From Beta vulgaris subsp. vulgaris (Eukaryota > Streptophyta > Magnoliopsida > Caryophyllales > Amaranthaceae): a stretch of DNA of 64,000 nt. The position numbers and the translations under genes were made by a program. Positions 34,176 through 48,200 of the stretch are shown in pieces. Every line of letters begins with the position of its first letter. The first letter of the stretch is position 1. The notes beneath the pieces were generated by a model that saw only the letters and a program-made list of their open reading frames with translations, did no database searches and was not told the origin of the DNA. The DNA is taken from positions 8,934,697 to 8,998,696 of the forward strand of contig NC_079210.1 in assembly GCF_026745355.1 (NCBI RefSeq). Direction: 5' to 3'.

Positions 34176-36225
34176 TGTAACAACCCGATATTCCCTCTTT
34201 TCCAAAAATACTTTTTAAATATAAAACTAAAGAATCGTCAAAACATTATCGCCCGTGTGATAACGTATCGGCTTATTCAGAATTTTGCAGCGGAAAACAT
34301 ATAACTAACTTTAGAATTGAAATTTAATATATAATAACAAAGCCAACTTTAAAACCAACCAATAACAACGTTGACGTTAACTTCAAACCAACTTAATATA
34401 AATGTATCAACTATAATACGATAAATTAATCAACATGCTGCACAAGTTCTCCATTCCCGAACCCACATGATGCATCATCTTCACACCTTTAAATGACAAT
34501 GTACTAGAGAATCTGCTCACCAAGAATGAATCATCACAGGATCAATAAGGCAAAGTCATGATCAACACATACAAACAAAACACGTAATTAGCAAAGCTGA
34601 GTACATTTAATAAATAAATAAACATTTCTAACATAATACTAATAAATAGTAAGCAGAGATTAATAACAACATAACAATATGCAGTAACTTTTACTGAACT
34701 AAACTTTAACAACATTTTTATTACTTTAATGGAATAGTCATTGGACCGAGTTGTCTAACAAAAAACCAGCATTCCCTTTGAAAGACAAAATACGGGCGCG
34801 ACTCTGAATTCCCATAACCTACGATATCGAGGAGTCTTTTAAATAAAAAACAAGAATGATGATTAATCCGAATCCAGAAAAAGTCATGGCCCGCTCACCA
34901 TGTACCCCAACTCCTAATTGTCCAACTTCACACGTGGACCAGTCTAAATTTTATTACTAGCCAAGTTTCACTTTACATGATTTACCATTTATTACTTGTT
35001 ATGACACACAAGCAACACAGATAATATATGATCAAACATTCATAACTTTATTTTTATCTTAGGATTAAATAAGTGATCATACAACTTACAACCCAAGATT
35101 AATTCCTTCTTTAATCCAATCTTTCTTATTTATTGAACCTAGCCAACAACCAACTTACTTTCACTTACCAAATAAGACCCTCGGTCCTTATAGAGTAATG
35201 AAATGATAATAAAAGGGAACAACATGATTCAATCATGATCCATACCAATAAATATATTAATTCCCCCATGTGAATTAATAAAATAAAGTTCCCAACCAAC
35301 ATGCTTGCATCAATCTTCCATACAAACATGATATAAATCTCATACTTAACATGTTCGCACACATACATAAAACATGCAAAATCCAACATAATAGCAATCA
35401 TATATGAACTCACAAACTTCCTATACATGATACTACATAACTTTCCTTCCTAAAATCATGATACAACGCCAATCAACACATAGATATGTACATACCTTGT
35501 GTAGGCAAATTGATATGGCACTTTAGCAACTTTAGAAGTCACCTAGAGAAAATTTTCGCCTAAACAACCAATAAAAATTTATAATCAATACTCCAAATAA
35601 ATTCCAGCAACTTTAAAATACTTTAAACCTCCTTTAAAATATTTAAAAAGTTGTTTCCATCATTACAACTCTAATTACTAATACTTTCTAACATAATACT
35701 ACTATACTAGTCATTAAAATCCATAAAACTTCATTAAGAACATCCTTTTGAAAATTCCAGCAACATAGAATTTATTAAAACTCCTGTTAACATACCTAAA
35801 CATACTTAAACTTATAAGTATAATCAATTTCAAAGTTTATAACATACTACTATGATTTTCCAATCTTTAACACCCTAAAAATTCATACTTTGATAATTAA
35901 AAATCCGATTTAAACATAATAATTAAATCTGAATTTTTATTTCTCCAATACATAAATTATATAATCATAAATTCATAATTAAATCATTAAATTAGAGCTT
36001 CTAAATAAACATAATTAACACTTAAAACAAATCATAAAAACATAATCTTTAAATAAAACTTGAGGAAGAAAGGTAATGAAACCAACACAAAGAAAGAAGA
36101 GGACAAATAGCGTCGGCTGGATGACATGGCAGCAGCAGGCGGAAACTCGATGGTCGGCGGTGGTGTAAAGTGAAGGAGGAAGGTTTCTTGTTGAGGAAGA
36201 AATCATTTCTTGAAAGAGAAGAAAT

Positions 36226-36292
<67 letters not shown>

Positions 36293-36746
36293 ACGTGAGA
36301 ATGAGATAAGGAAATAAGCACCAATTTTGTGAGAGGGAGGAGAGAGAAAGTTTGTGTGTGGTCAAATTTGGATCTAATGTATGTATATGTGTGTTTTCCT
36401 TTTGGGCTTAGGAAAAAGCAATTGGGCTTTAAATAGGGTTTCATGATAAATAGGATTGATGATTAAACTCCTAACATCACTAGAAGTCCTTTTTTTAATC
36501 TAATTAGTATTATGGTTCCTCAAGCCCATTTCAACTCGTTTTTCAAATCCAAAAACTATTTAAATGTTTTTCAAAGCATGTCTTAACAAAATAGATTAAC
36601 TTCCTTAAATCCTTAAAATCATTCCTTTGACTTTCAAACAGTCAACCTTTAAAGAAATAAATTATTTTCAACTAAATTATGTATAAATATAAAAATATAT
36701 ATACTAAAATATATTTATACAATCCATAAATTTACGGGGAATTACA
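34176..36746 (-). mobile_element. solo LTR, probable Ty3/gypsy
   Basis: It starts TGTAACAACCCG and ends GGGGAATTACA, so the termini are TG...CA, with a perfect 5-bp target duplication actat (34171-34175, 36747-36751). Length is 2571 bp. On the minus strand a TATA-like tatttaaag (near 36430) precedes a pyrimidine-rich leader, so transcription would run leftward and its 3' end would read GGGTTGTTACA, like copies A and B. No internal region or second LTR is adjacent: this is what remains after recombination between the two LTRs. Confidence 0.88.
36230..36289. repeat. (GA)n microsatellite
   Basis: About 28 GA units within the solo LTR leader. The Ser/Leu-repeat frames across it are artefacts. 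Confidence 0.97.
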
Positions 36747-36813
36747 ACTATAACCAATAAAATTCGATTATAGTCATCACTAATATGTTCAATTCAATAA
36801 TAAGTTTAATTTA

Positions 36814-37060
36814 GGCAAAAACGCAGGTGCACGCAACACCATCGACTACGGCTTATAGCTAGAATACCGCCAAGTATAGAATTGGGTGCAGTCCGTACCA
36901 TGAATGAGGTCGGAAACCTAATTTCTTGCCAGCCACGCAGGATTCTTGTTATTTTTTTAATTTTTTTTTCCGATTTTCACCCTTTTCTGAATTTCCCTTT
37001 TTTTCACCGCGTGACCTCTTCTTCTTTCTAATTCTTCCCCAACAGAAATACTGGGAAGGA
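36814..37060 (+). repeat. MULE left terminal inverted repeat
   Basis: It starts ggcaaaaacgcaggtgcacg. The best matching block to the right end is 36834-36910. It lacks about 20 bp near its start that the right end has (cctcaacgccctgaactata, reversed). Confidence 0.8.
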
Positions 37061-37638
37061 TCCCTAAGATGAAGCATTCATCAACATAGAAACCAATTTA
37101 CTAAAATAATAGACCATCCATCCCCGAGAGCGCTACTTCAAATCTCACAAGTTTTGGTCTACTATCCACCTTGTAAAACCAAACATAATAAGACATATAT
37201 TTCCTTTAATTTGGTTGAAACGACTTATAGATAATAAAAATGCTAATAAGGGGAAGATATCAAATTTAAAATCTTGCCAAATTTGTAAAAAATGTAGTCT
37301 TTTGTCCCCTTTTTCTCTCCTCGAAACTTTAAGTTCGCCTTCATCCATGGCGAAAAACTCTTCCAAGAAATCACCAACTGTCACTTCATTCATGTACTGG
37401 TGTTGGAGCTTCGACTTAAAGGACGCAGTGAAAGCGACTTAGGAATTGAGTCGTCTGACGAAAAATCGCCGAGTTTCAGAGCGAGATATGATTTTAGATA
37501 ATTCAAGTTATTATGGTTTGAATCGGGAGAAGGAATATCTCCATAACGGAACTCGAGTCATTGATACAAGCTTTACGATCGAAAAATTTGGCGAAGATGG
37601 TGATGGAGGAGATGCTGATTTCACTCTTTCAACCTTAA
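37061..37638. other. MULE internal arm, unrecognised coding-like sequence
   Basis: Open stretches occur on both strands: minus 37145-37393 (DFLEEFFAMDEGELKVSRRE) and plus 37446-37638 (GEDGDGGDADF near the end). GC is higher than its surroundings. It may be captured host gene sequence, as MULEs often carry. I do not recognise it. Confidence 0.3.

Positions 37639-37645
<7 letters not shown>

Positions 37646-37722
<77 letters not shown>
37646..37722. repeat. (AT)n microsatellite
   Basis: About 38 AT units just after the proposed Helitron 5' end. Confidence 0.97.
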
Positions 37723-37727
<5 letters not shown>

Positions 37728-38343
37728 TAGAAAATTTTTGCCTACATGTCATGTCCACATCTCTTCCGTCCACATGTCAAGTGCAAATGAATTTTATGCC
37801 ACATCAGCACAGTGTATTTTTTGGACAAGTGGCAACATGGTTGCAGTGGGCATTGAACTCACCAGATAATTTCCGTGCAAATCTCACCAAATCATGTCTA
37901 ATTAGTTCCATGATCATTGCCAAGCTTGGTAAATTTCTAATGCTAATTTTAATTGCCGCTTTAATCTAGATATGTTTTAAATGCTATTTTTTTAATGCAT
38001 CAACTAAAATCCCCTAAATATTCGTAAATTTATAATTTAATCTACCCATTAAAATTATTTGATCTATGCAAATATAATCACCACTACATAGTCCATATCT
38101 ATCACCTTATTTTTTAAGGAAAGTGTCAAACAGAATATCCTAATTATTTTATAGTTCAAAAATGAAAGCAAACAATCAAAGACTCCCTACATCCAAAAGA
38201 GTCATTAGCCTTCGCAAAATTAACAACCTTACATAAGTTGAAGACATACTTAAAAGTAAGTAACTATTACAATATCAGTGGTATCATTATTCTACTTTAA
38301 ATGCATTAATATAATTAATTAGCCTAATTTTTATTAATGTTAG

Positions 38344-40891
38344 GTATAATTGGTAACATTGTATATGCGAGTTCTATCACCTTGGCCAAAGATGGAGTGA
38401 CATACCTACAAAATATTGTACTAATTGATAGAAGGTAACATTTTTTTTATTTATCACAATATGTTTATTGGAGCTATTCTTTTTTTAATGTAAAATAATA
38501 ATTTCCATGTACTATGAATTAGTTGTATGGCATTTATGTTGACTATCTCAAGCCATTTTATATTTGGTCCCAATAATTGGACAACCTTAAAGATTCAATC
38601 AGTTGCCTTATTTGTGGATTAGTTGTCACGAGAAATTATGGTAATTGTATATCACTATTAATATTCATTGTAAAATTTTTTGTCAATTGGTTGAAAATAA
38701 TTTTTAAAGATCCCATTATTTTATATGTCCCTACATTTTTATAACATTAGGTATATCTTCATTACATTGTGGAAGTGCTACAACTATAAAATGCAATCCA
38801 AGGTGTAAAAAATCAACGAGAATGATGCGTTGGTAAAGAACTTACAACATGAATCTAAGTTCTTCTAAATGTTTACATTTACTTATCTTTCAAATTAAGT
38901 TGTAACACGTTTCTTACTGACCGTTTTGTTCGATTAAATATGACACTGAAGATATCTAATGCAGCGAGAACAACAATTAATAAATTTATTAACATGAACC
39001 ATGTATGTCAAGTTTAATTTACAACAATTCCAATATAATATCTTTTTTATTTTGATTATGTTTATGATATTTTAATATGTATAACAATATTTATACTATT
39101 AATGCATGAAATATGTTGTCGAATCGTTGGTCGATTAGTCCATATAAACATCGGTAGTATCAAATGGATTGATTAGTGTTTTTTTGTAATACATTATTAA
39201 ATTACGTGGGGCCACATAATATTTACTAAATGTGCCAAAATAAGAATTTTCCACCAAAAAAAGGTTAACATACCTATATTACAAGTTAATGTACGTTTAT
39301 AATAAATTACTAATATGTGCACTAACGTACTTTTGTATCTAAATTTCTACAGCATGTCATTGAAGGTTACATTGAAGGACAAGAGTGGATCCATAACTGT
39401 CACTCTGTGGGACAAGCAAATTGGCTTTCTATTAAATAAAAATGTTGAGGTACTCGATTATTTAGAGATCCATGATTTATTCGTTTAATGTTTTCGTAAT
39501 ACTTTAATTTTTTTTTAAATAAACATGGAGTAAGGACAAAAGATATTTATAAAATACTTGAAGCACATGTAGGATATGCTTATAACCTATGTTGATTGGG
39601 ATGAAGAATGTGTTTATCATGTTTTTTGGAGTTTCTCATGATTTTATATTCTTGGTTGATTAATGCCAAAATTTTGGTTGCTTATTATTCGTGGCGTTAT
39701 TTCATATTGTTATATTATTATTTTTATGTATGTTTACAATAACATACAAAATAAAGCACATCTATATGTATGTTCTAAATAATTAAAGTACAAAATAATG
39801 TTGAATACATTATTATTTGCTTGATTTTAATTTGGCTATTTGACAAGAATTATTAAACCACATATTTCTATAGTGTACATGTATCTAGTATGCCTAAATA
39901 TATAATTACTAAATTGTTGAAAATATATGAGATCATGTTTGGGAAATTAATGAGGTTCAAATAAATTTACTAAAGGATAAATGAACATGTAGATTGACAC
40001 GTTTTTTATTAAAAAAAAGTGAGGGTCAAAATTGAAAACTTAACACTCTTACATTTAGGGCTATTTTAAAATAATTATAGTTATCTCTAGACTCCAATAT
40101 ATATTTAGGTACATAGTAGATGAATCTTCTTTTTGTTATAAAATAATTGTATATATTTATCTCAGAACGCTAATCTATATTTAAGTACAAAGTGGATGAA
40201 TCTTCTTTGTGATCTATATTATATATTATCTAAAGTAAAATTCTAAATCCTACGAGGCAAACTCATGTTCACCGAGTAATTCTAGAGCTTCACAAATACA
40301 TCATATGTACAAATCGTTGTGCTAATCATGTTTTTTTGGTGTTTCTCATGATTTTTTTTTTGCTATTGGTCATAATGGACAAAAGTTAGAGGAGATAATA
40401 AATGCAAAAGATTGTCAATAATGTCGTATAAGCTATTGGTCATATCATAAAATATTTATAAAAAAAAGATTTTGGTGCACCTTTTTTTAGAAAAACTTGA
40501 ACTGCTTGACATTATATTCAACAATATTACCTCACCTATATGCATATCTATGTCTATAATATTGAATCCTTATACTTGATAGCGGCTTCCCAAAATATAT
40601 TTCTATATAATAATAATCAGGATCATATAGGTTTTTTTGTAGTCGGTGTATATCATATATAGATAGACTATTTGATTAAAAATTTCATCACAATAGTTTC
40701 TCTTTTTTATAATTAATCTTAAATTTTAATATTGTAATGTTAGGTTTTGATCATTGCTATTCCTGGATCCACCACTGTTGGTAGGTGATTTAGGTAATTA
40801 ATCTAAATGTTAGACTTGCATTTCTAACTTTTGTTTAGGAAATATGGAAAGGTTTAAGCTTAGCACTTTTGACAACTCAAGACACGAATGA
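38344..40891 (+). pseudogene. RPA1-like OB-fold gene fragment, four exons, inside the Helitron
   Basis: Replication protein A subunit 1 binds single-stranded DNA through OB folds. Four segments splice in frame at GT-AG sites: 38344-38434 (IGNIVYASSITLAKDGVTYL, then QNIVLIDR), 39353-39449 (SMSLKVTLKDKSGSITVTLW, then DKQIGFLL), 40744-40780 (VLIIAIPGSTTV) and 40839-40891 (NMERFKLSTFDNSRHE, stop 40889). The order fits one OB fold of plant RPA1-like proteins: a beta-strand pair, then VTLW, then a hydrophobic strand, then a LST/LSS segment. No upstream start or exon was identified, and family members have several OB folds, so it is a fragment. Identification is by motif pattern only. Confidence 0.5.
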
Positions 40892-41946
40892 AAGTAAGAG
40901 AGAACAAATGGCCGAATTTGGTAAACGAAAACAGGAATTGAGTTTGGGCTTTAATAAAGTGATGTAGTTTAATAATATGATCTTATTAAGCTCAAATACT
41001 TAAAAAGTGGATCATTAAAATCCAAAACAATTTTAAGAAAATTTAGAAAACTCATTTCATAGATAATTACGACTATAATTGCAAAACTAATATTTATATT
41101 TAAAAAATAAAACCCGTATGTCTCGTAATACTTCAAAAAGATATATATTATTACATTGTTAAGCTCATAAAATACAATTAGCCTAAATAAAAATTGCTTG
41201 AAATTCGGGCAATCACATTATATGAGGCATTGATTCAGCTATTACAATTGTATAAATCTTCGAACTATTTAGTGAATTATTCATATTTTGTTGATTCATT
41301 ATCTTCCCATTCCAGAAATTTATGTATCAACATTTCATGTTTTGTTGTTTTTTTCTCTTTACATTCTCATTCCATAAAGTAAGTATAAAATTGAAGGGGA
41401 TGAAAAACAACCTTTAGAATCTATGTTATCTTTTTTTATACATGAATGATAAGTTACAAAAATCATCAAACTATATTTTTGAAGATAAGTTAAACAGTAA
41501 AAAAACTCAATAATAAATATTTCTTAACTTAGGCAAATTAAAATGATAATATAGTGGCCTAAGGCGGTGAAAATCGATGTTGCATGAGGGAAACAAGAGA
41601 GAGAGAGAGAAGGGGGGGGGGGGGAAGAGTAGGACTGTCGAAAGCGGGTGTATGGTTGAGTGCCGATGGTGGTTTGAGTTATGATTTATCTAGGCCTTTA
41701 AGAAAAAGCAGTAGGCAGAGCAAAGATTTAATCAACTTTTTCTTTTAAAAATAAAATCGTAAATCACATGATCCACAATGACATTAACTACGTCAACCAT
41801 AGAATACATGGGTCATAAGCCAATTTAGAAATATTTCCAATACACTGTTATAAAACTTTAAATCACAAGCTAATATTCACAAGAAAGTTTTAGGAAAAAC
41901 ATTCTAAAATTGTAAATTTATAAAAGTAATTTTTTTTCTTGCAAAT
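40892..41946. other. Helitron interior without recognised gene
   Basis: AT-rich. It holds a (GA)n plus poly-G tract at 41588-41625 and no gene. Confidence 0.5.
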
Positions 41947-42110
41947 AGTACGGGTCTAAAATCTAAAATATTTATATTTTTTTTTAATCCTTACCATCCC
42001 ATTTAAAAATTTTAAATTTTAGCATATTAATAAAACTCAATAGTTAAAACTTTTTCCTCCTAAATGCTCTCTAGGTGCACGATAAGGTGAAGTTCTATTG
42101 TGAGTTTTGC
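41947..42110 (+). repeat. direct repeat of the LINE 5' junction, copy 1
   Basis: It matches 43766-43921 almost base for base (acgggtctaaaatctaaaat ... gaagttctattgtgag). Copy 2 runs into the LINE; copy 1 runs into unrelated or older LINE leader sequence (ttttgctgaaaagtgagtg). Confidence 0.85.
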
Positions 42111-42534
42111 TGAAAAGTGAGTGCAAGATGGTAATTTTGACTGCAATTTTTAATCTAAAAAATTAAAACAACCGTCTAACTTTCTTTCTCCTTTCTCTCT
42201 CCTCTTTCATTTTTCACTTCTTTCTTTCCCCTTTCTCTCTAAAAAGTGTGAAAGCCACAGATTCTTGATGATTCTTGCAGTCAACAACTCTACGTACAAA
42301 AGCCAAACTAAAAAGTGTGAAATAAAGCTAAAAATTAAAGCCTAGAAGGATGATGATGATTCTTGATGATGAGGAGGATACTTGATGATGATGATTCTTG
42401 ATAAACGATTGAGGATGATGATGATGAGATGGTGCCGCAGATTAGTTTTAGGATTTTGTGGGATGGAAGTGAAAAAGAAATAGGAGAGAGAAGGAGGAGA
42501 GAATGGGGTTCTGTAATTTGGGTGTTGGTAGGGG

Positions 42535-42647
<113 letters not shown>

Positions 42648-43276
42648 ATTTGTAGAATTGCCTAACAAAAGATGAATGAGTGAGGATGTTATTTTAAAGT
42701 CGCCCTTGATTAACCAAGTCAATTAATTTTATTCTTGATCCCAAAACAAATGAACAAAAATAGAAAAGAATAAGTATCATATTTTGGACTATTGATTTCA
42801 CATCCTCTACAATTAAACACAAACCTAATTCCCCTAAAAAAACACAAACCTAATTCAGAATGAACACTAGATTAATTAACACTGATTTTTACTAATCAAA
42901 TTTGATTTAAACCGATTAAAACTGTTTTAGTAAGGAGAATTGATGGAAAAAGAAACACATTTACAATAAAACATTTTTCGAAGTCATTCTATAACTACCT
43001 CTAAAATTGATTAGTATTAAAGTACTTCTTTTGAGGTGAACATATAAGTATATATCTTTATTTATATACTTATAAGCTTTTATCTAACAGCTAAGTGTTA
43101 CCAAACACATTTATACAAACAGCAGTCAAATCAGTAGTCGAATCCACTAAATAATCCATAGGGGTATATTGATTGGTCAAAAGGGCGGACTCCAAAGTGC
43201 TGATCAAGAGTTGCCATTTATAATAGAGATTATAAAACTGTTCTTGAATTTAACACGATAAACCCAATAATAGTTT

Positions 43277-43390
43277 TATAATTAGTAGATAAGAAGTAAC
43301 AGTTATATAATTAGTAGATAAGAAGTAACAATTGTTAGATAAAAAGTAACAATTAGTAGCTAATAAGTAATAAGTAATAAAGAGTAGCTA
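43277..43390. repeat. short tandem repeats (attagtagataagaagtaac)
   Basis: Three to four degenerate units of 20-38 bp. A separate tandem pair (attatctcattactcyaatt, about 50 bp) lies at 43593-43690. Confidence 0.8.
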
Positions 43391-43393
43391 ATA

Positions 43394-43580
43394 CTTCATC
43401 CATTTTTTTTAATTGTTACATTTCCTTAAATATTCTTTTATTTTTAATTATTTCATTGTTTAAACTTTTATTAGTTGGTGTACTTAGCCCACCAAAAAGT
43501 AATATCTCTTTTAGTTATTAGTCAATGTCTAAATTGTTGTGCATACAACAATGTAACAATTGAAAAAAAAATGGAGGGAG
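43394..43580. mobile_element. Stowaway-type MITE
   Basis: Ends cttcatccatttttttt-aattgttaca and, reversed, ctccctccatttttttttca. TA duplication at 43392-43393 and 43581-43582. 187 bp. Confidence 0.85.
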
Positions 43581-43931
43581 TAAATAACAACTATTATCTC
43601 ATTACTCTAATTGTTATAAAAAGACTCAAATCAAAGAAACATTATCTCATTACTCCAATTGTTATAAAAAGACCTAAATCAAAAAAAAAAAAATTACTAC
43701 ATTACTTTGCATTTCTTTATTTTAATAATAAACCATGAAAGGAGTAATATGATTATTCAATTAGCACGGGTATAAAATCTAAAATATTTATATATTTTTT
43801 TTATCCTTACCATCCCATTTAAAGTTTTTTAATTTTAGCATATTAATAAAACTCAATAGTTAAAACTTTTTCCTCCTAAATGCTCTCTAGGTGCACGATA
43901 AGGTGAAGTTCTATTGTGAGTCGAGTGGTGG

Positions 43932-44920
43932 ATGGGGCGGAAAAAGAAGAATTTCGGTGCCGGCGAAGGGTCATCGGAGGCCGGAAACTCTAATAAGTCT
44001 AATGGGGCAACTATTAAGCAGGTTGTGGGAGCTGATTTTGTGGAGGGCAATGGAACAGTAACTAAAGTATTGAGTTCAGCGATAGCCGAGGTTCAAGAGT
44101 CGGTGATAACAGAGGTTCAGGCATCGGAAAATGGGAACGATTTAGGTGAAAAGAGCCACAACTTCTGGAAGAGTATAACGCAGAGCAATGGTATGGGATT
44201 AAACTTTCTTACTCCAACTGTTGTTAATGGTGAAATTGTGGCAAAACTGGACAAAGTGGATGTTGATAGAGCAACTGAAAGTTGGCAACATGCTCTAATT
44301 GTCTACGGCATTGGACAAAATCCTAGTCTCATGGCTATAATCAACTACTGTAAATATCAGTGGGCTCCTAAGATTGAAACAAAATTTTTAAACATGATGA
44401 GGGGTACTTTGTGGTGAAAATGGAGACAGCTGAGGATAGAGATGCAGTGTTGTATTCAGGACCTCATCTGCTTTTTGGGAAAGCTATAATAGTGAAACAG
44501 TGGACCTCTAGTTTTAGCTTTAACCAGGAGATATTAAAAGTTATACCAATATGGCTAATGTTGCCTAACCTCCCTCTGAATTGCTGGAGTACAGACTCTT
44601 TGAGTAGGATTGGTAGTACTATTGGGGAGCCAATATACGCTGATGAATGCACAACAAAGCAACTTAGGATTTATTTTGCCAGATGCTTGGTAGAAATGGA
44701 TGTTACTGGGAAGATACAGGAGGAAATTAATGTGGAAGATCCCAATGGGAGGGTGTTTAAACAGAAGGTTGGATATGCCTGGTTGCCCCCGTTTTGTGCT
44801 AAATGCCAGAGGATAGGACATGTTTGTGAAGAGAAAAAGAGGCAAGCTAAAGGAAAAATTACTCAAAAATGGGTGCCAGTTGGTCAGGCTAATGATTACC
44901 TACATCAAACCCAGTTTTAG
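43932..44920 (+). pseudogene. LINE ORF1 (DUF4283 / zinc knuckle RNA-binding protein), frameshifted
   Basis: The start ATG is 43932 (MGRKKKNFGAGEGSSEAGNS). The N-terminal basic and Ser-rich part is followed by the DUF4283 domain: DVDRATESWQHALIVYGIG, then, after a one-base frameshift near 44400, VVKMETAEDRDAVLYSGPH, LFGKAIIVKQW, VIPIWLMLPNLPLNCWS and DECTTKQLRIYFARCLVEMD. It ends in the zinc knuckle FCAKCQRIGHVCE (CX2CX4HXC). About 325 residues if read through, usual for plant L1 ORF1. It would coat the element RNA. Confidence 0.85.
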
Positions 44921-45208
44921 AGGTTGATATTGGGGATGATAGGATTACAGAGACTGTGCATACAGTGTCTACTAATCCAACTCATCTTTCTAATGTAACC
45001 CCAGTGGTTACGCCAATATCTTCTACTCAGAGACAGGAATTAGATGAGGAAGGGGCCTGGAAATTGGTTACTAGGAAGAAAAAGATAAGGGTAAACAAGG
45101 TGCTTTTCAGATAGCTAGAACCTCAGTGGTGTATGAGTTACAGTCTGGAGGGGGAAGCTCAGCTACTGGTGCTGGGGGTGCTAAGGGGTCTAACCCTTAT
45201 TTGTCATA

Positions 45209-48200
45209 ATGATATGTATTTCATGGAATGTTAGGGGGATGAATGACCCCTTTAAAATAAAAGAGATCAAGAATTTTCTTTGTAGGAACAAAGTAGTTGT
45301 GTGTGTGTTATTGGAAACTAGAGTGAGGGAGCATAATGCTAGTAAAGTCCAAAAGAAAATAGGTAAGGAGTGGATGTGGATAAGTAACTATTCTCATTCT
45401 CTTAGAGGGAGAATTTAGATAGGCTGGAGGCCTGCCTGAGTTAATGTAACTTTGAAACATACTCAGGAGCAGTATATGGTGTGTTCTATCCAAGATCAGG
45501 TGCATCAAGTAAATTTGGTTGCAGTGATTGGGCTTCATACCATAGCTGACAGGAGAGTTTTATGGAGGGGATTATTAGATTATGTGCAGCATCAGGATCC
45601 TCTGATTGTAATAGGAGATTTTAATGCAGTGTGTCACTCTAATGATAGAGCAAATGGGGCATTGGTAACTGATGCTGAGACTGGGGATTTCCAAAATTTC
45701 TTATTACAATCAAGCTTGATAGAGACTAGGAGTATAGGGTCCTTCTACTCTTGGTCTAATAAGGGAGTGACAGGGTGGTGAGTAGGATTGACAAAGCATT
45801 TGTTAATCAAGCATGGATAAGGATGTATGTAGAAGTGGTGGTGCAATACTTAGTACTTGGGATTTCAGACCATTCTCCTTTGTTATTTACCTTGATGGCA
45901 GCTAGTCAACAGGGGGAAGACCCTTTAAATTCATGAATATTATGGCTGATCACACAGAGTTTTTAGACACTGTTGGTAAAGCTTGGAAGTCTATGACTGG
46001 TAGATATAGGTTTCAGTCAGTATGGTTGAAGTTAAAAGCTGTAAAAAGGGATTTGAAACAGATGTAGAGTCAGAAGGTGGGTAAAGCTCATGAGAAAGTA
46101 GAGGTTTTGAGGCAACAACTCTATGATTTGCAGAATCATGATGATTATAATAATAATGAAGAAGCCCAGATTACTGCTAAGGGTTTAACTAATGATCTGA
46201 GACATTGTTCTCATATTGAAGAGAGCATCTTTCAGCAAAAGTCTAGGATCAGTTGGTTGCAATAGGGGGATGCCAACTCCAAATTTTTCTTTACTGTTAC
46301 TAAAGCCAAACATGCTCATAATAGAGTTGATATGCTAATAGCTGAGGATGGGAGAATGATAAATGATACTGAGGAAGTAAAAGAGGAAATTTTGGACTTC
46401 TATAGGAAGCTCTTGGGTTCAAGAGCTACAGCTCTTCAGGGAGTTGATTTGAATATTATAAGGGGTGGCAACAGTCTCTCTGTGCAGGCTAGAGAGTCTT
46501 TAATGAGGGAGATTACTAATCCTGAAATTGAGGATGCTTTGGCTGGTATTGGGAATGATAAGGCTCCAGGTTTGGATGGTTTCAATGCCTATTTTTTCAA
46601 AAAAAGCTGGGACACCATCAAACAAGATATATACACAGGAATTCATGAATTCTTTAACACTAGTAGAATGTATGCCCCTTTAAACTATATTGTCATCACT
46701 CTCCTGCCTAAGGTCCAAAATACAACAAGGGTCAAAGAGTTTAAACCTATTGCCTGCTGTATAGTGTTATACAAAATTATTTCTTAAATTTTGACCAATA
46801 GGATGAAAGGAGTGATTGGGGAGGTAGTCAATAAAGCACAATCAGGGTTTATTCCTGGGAGACACATTGCTGATAACATTCTACTTGCTACAGAACTCAT
46901 CAGAGGATACTCTAGGGCTCACATGTCTCCTAGGTGCATTATGAAAGTAGACATAAGGAAGACTTATGATTCTGTGGAGTGGTCTTACCTGGAAACCTTG
47001 CTGCATGAATTTGGATTTCCCAACATCTTTATGGGCTAGATTATGGAGTGTGTAACTACAGTCTCCTATGTTGTGCTGGTGAATGGCATTCCTTCACACC
47101 CTTTTCAAGCAAAGAAGGGCTTAGACAAGGAGATCCTCTATCTTCCTTTCTTTTTGCTTTGAGTATGGAGTACCTGAGTAGGTGTTTGAATAACCTACAG
47201 AATAGCCCTGAGTTTAATTTTCATCCTAAGTGTAAGAGGTTGAATATTACTCATCTGATGTTTGCAGATGACTTATTGATGTTTTGTAGAGTTGATGAGA
47301 GTTCTCTCTCTTATATGTCTAAAGCTTTCCAAAAGTTCTCTGAAGCTTCTGGTCTAGCTGCAAGTAGTGAGAAAAGCAACATTTACTTTTGTGGAGTTGA
47401 TGAGGATATAGCTAGAGATTTGGCTGAGATGGTGCAGATGCAAATTGGTGAGCTTCCATTTAGGTATCTAGGGGTTCCCCTCACCTCCGAAGCTGTCTTA
47501 TGCCCAATGCAAGCCTTTAGTGGAGAAGATAACTAATATGGCTCAAACTTGGATGGCTCATCTGCTTTCCTATGCTGGAAGGCTGCAATTGGTTAAAAGT
47601 ATTCTCAGTAGTATGCAAAACTACTGGGCTCACATATCTCCTCTTTCAAAAAAAATCTTTCAGGCAGTAGAGAGGGTTTGCAGGATATTTCTTTGGACTG
47701 GCAGCATTGATGAGTCTAGGAAGGCTCCTGTTGCCTGGGCAACTATTCAGAAGCCAAAAAGTGGTGGAGGATGGAATGTTATTAACATGTTGCACTGGAA
47801 TAAAGCAGCCATGATCAAGTTGTTATGGGCAATTGAATTTAAAAGAGACAAGTTGTGGGTTAAATGGATTCATTCATACTATTAAAAGGCAAGGAGTACT
47901 TACTGTCAATCTAAGTAACCAGACTTCCTAGATTCTGACAAAGATAATAAGTACTAGAGATAGTCTGAGTAGTATTGGGGGCTGGAGTGAAGTGTACACT
48001 GGTGATAAATTCTCTATTTAAAAAGTTTACAAGCTGTTGAGTGATATTGTGGAAAGAGTGAGGTGGAAGCGTTTAATATGTAATAATTATGCAACTCCAA
48101 AGAGTAAATTTATCCTTTGGATGGTGTTGCATAATAGGCTTCCTACTGTGGATAGGATAAGGAGATGGGGTATCAATTGTGAAGCTAGGTGTAGTCTATG

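Noticed and set aside
36015..36444. Two overlapping minus-strand frames rich in Ser/Leu
   Set aside because: They run through the (GA)n tract of the solo LTR leader; there is no domain, and they lie in a transcribed LTR region.
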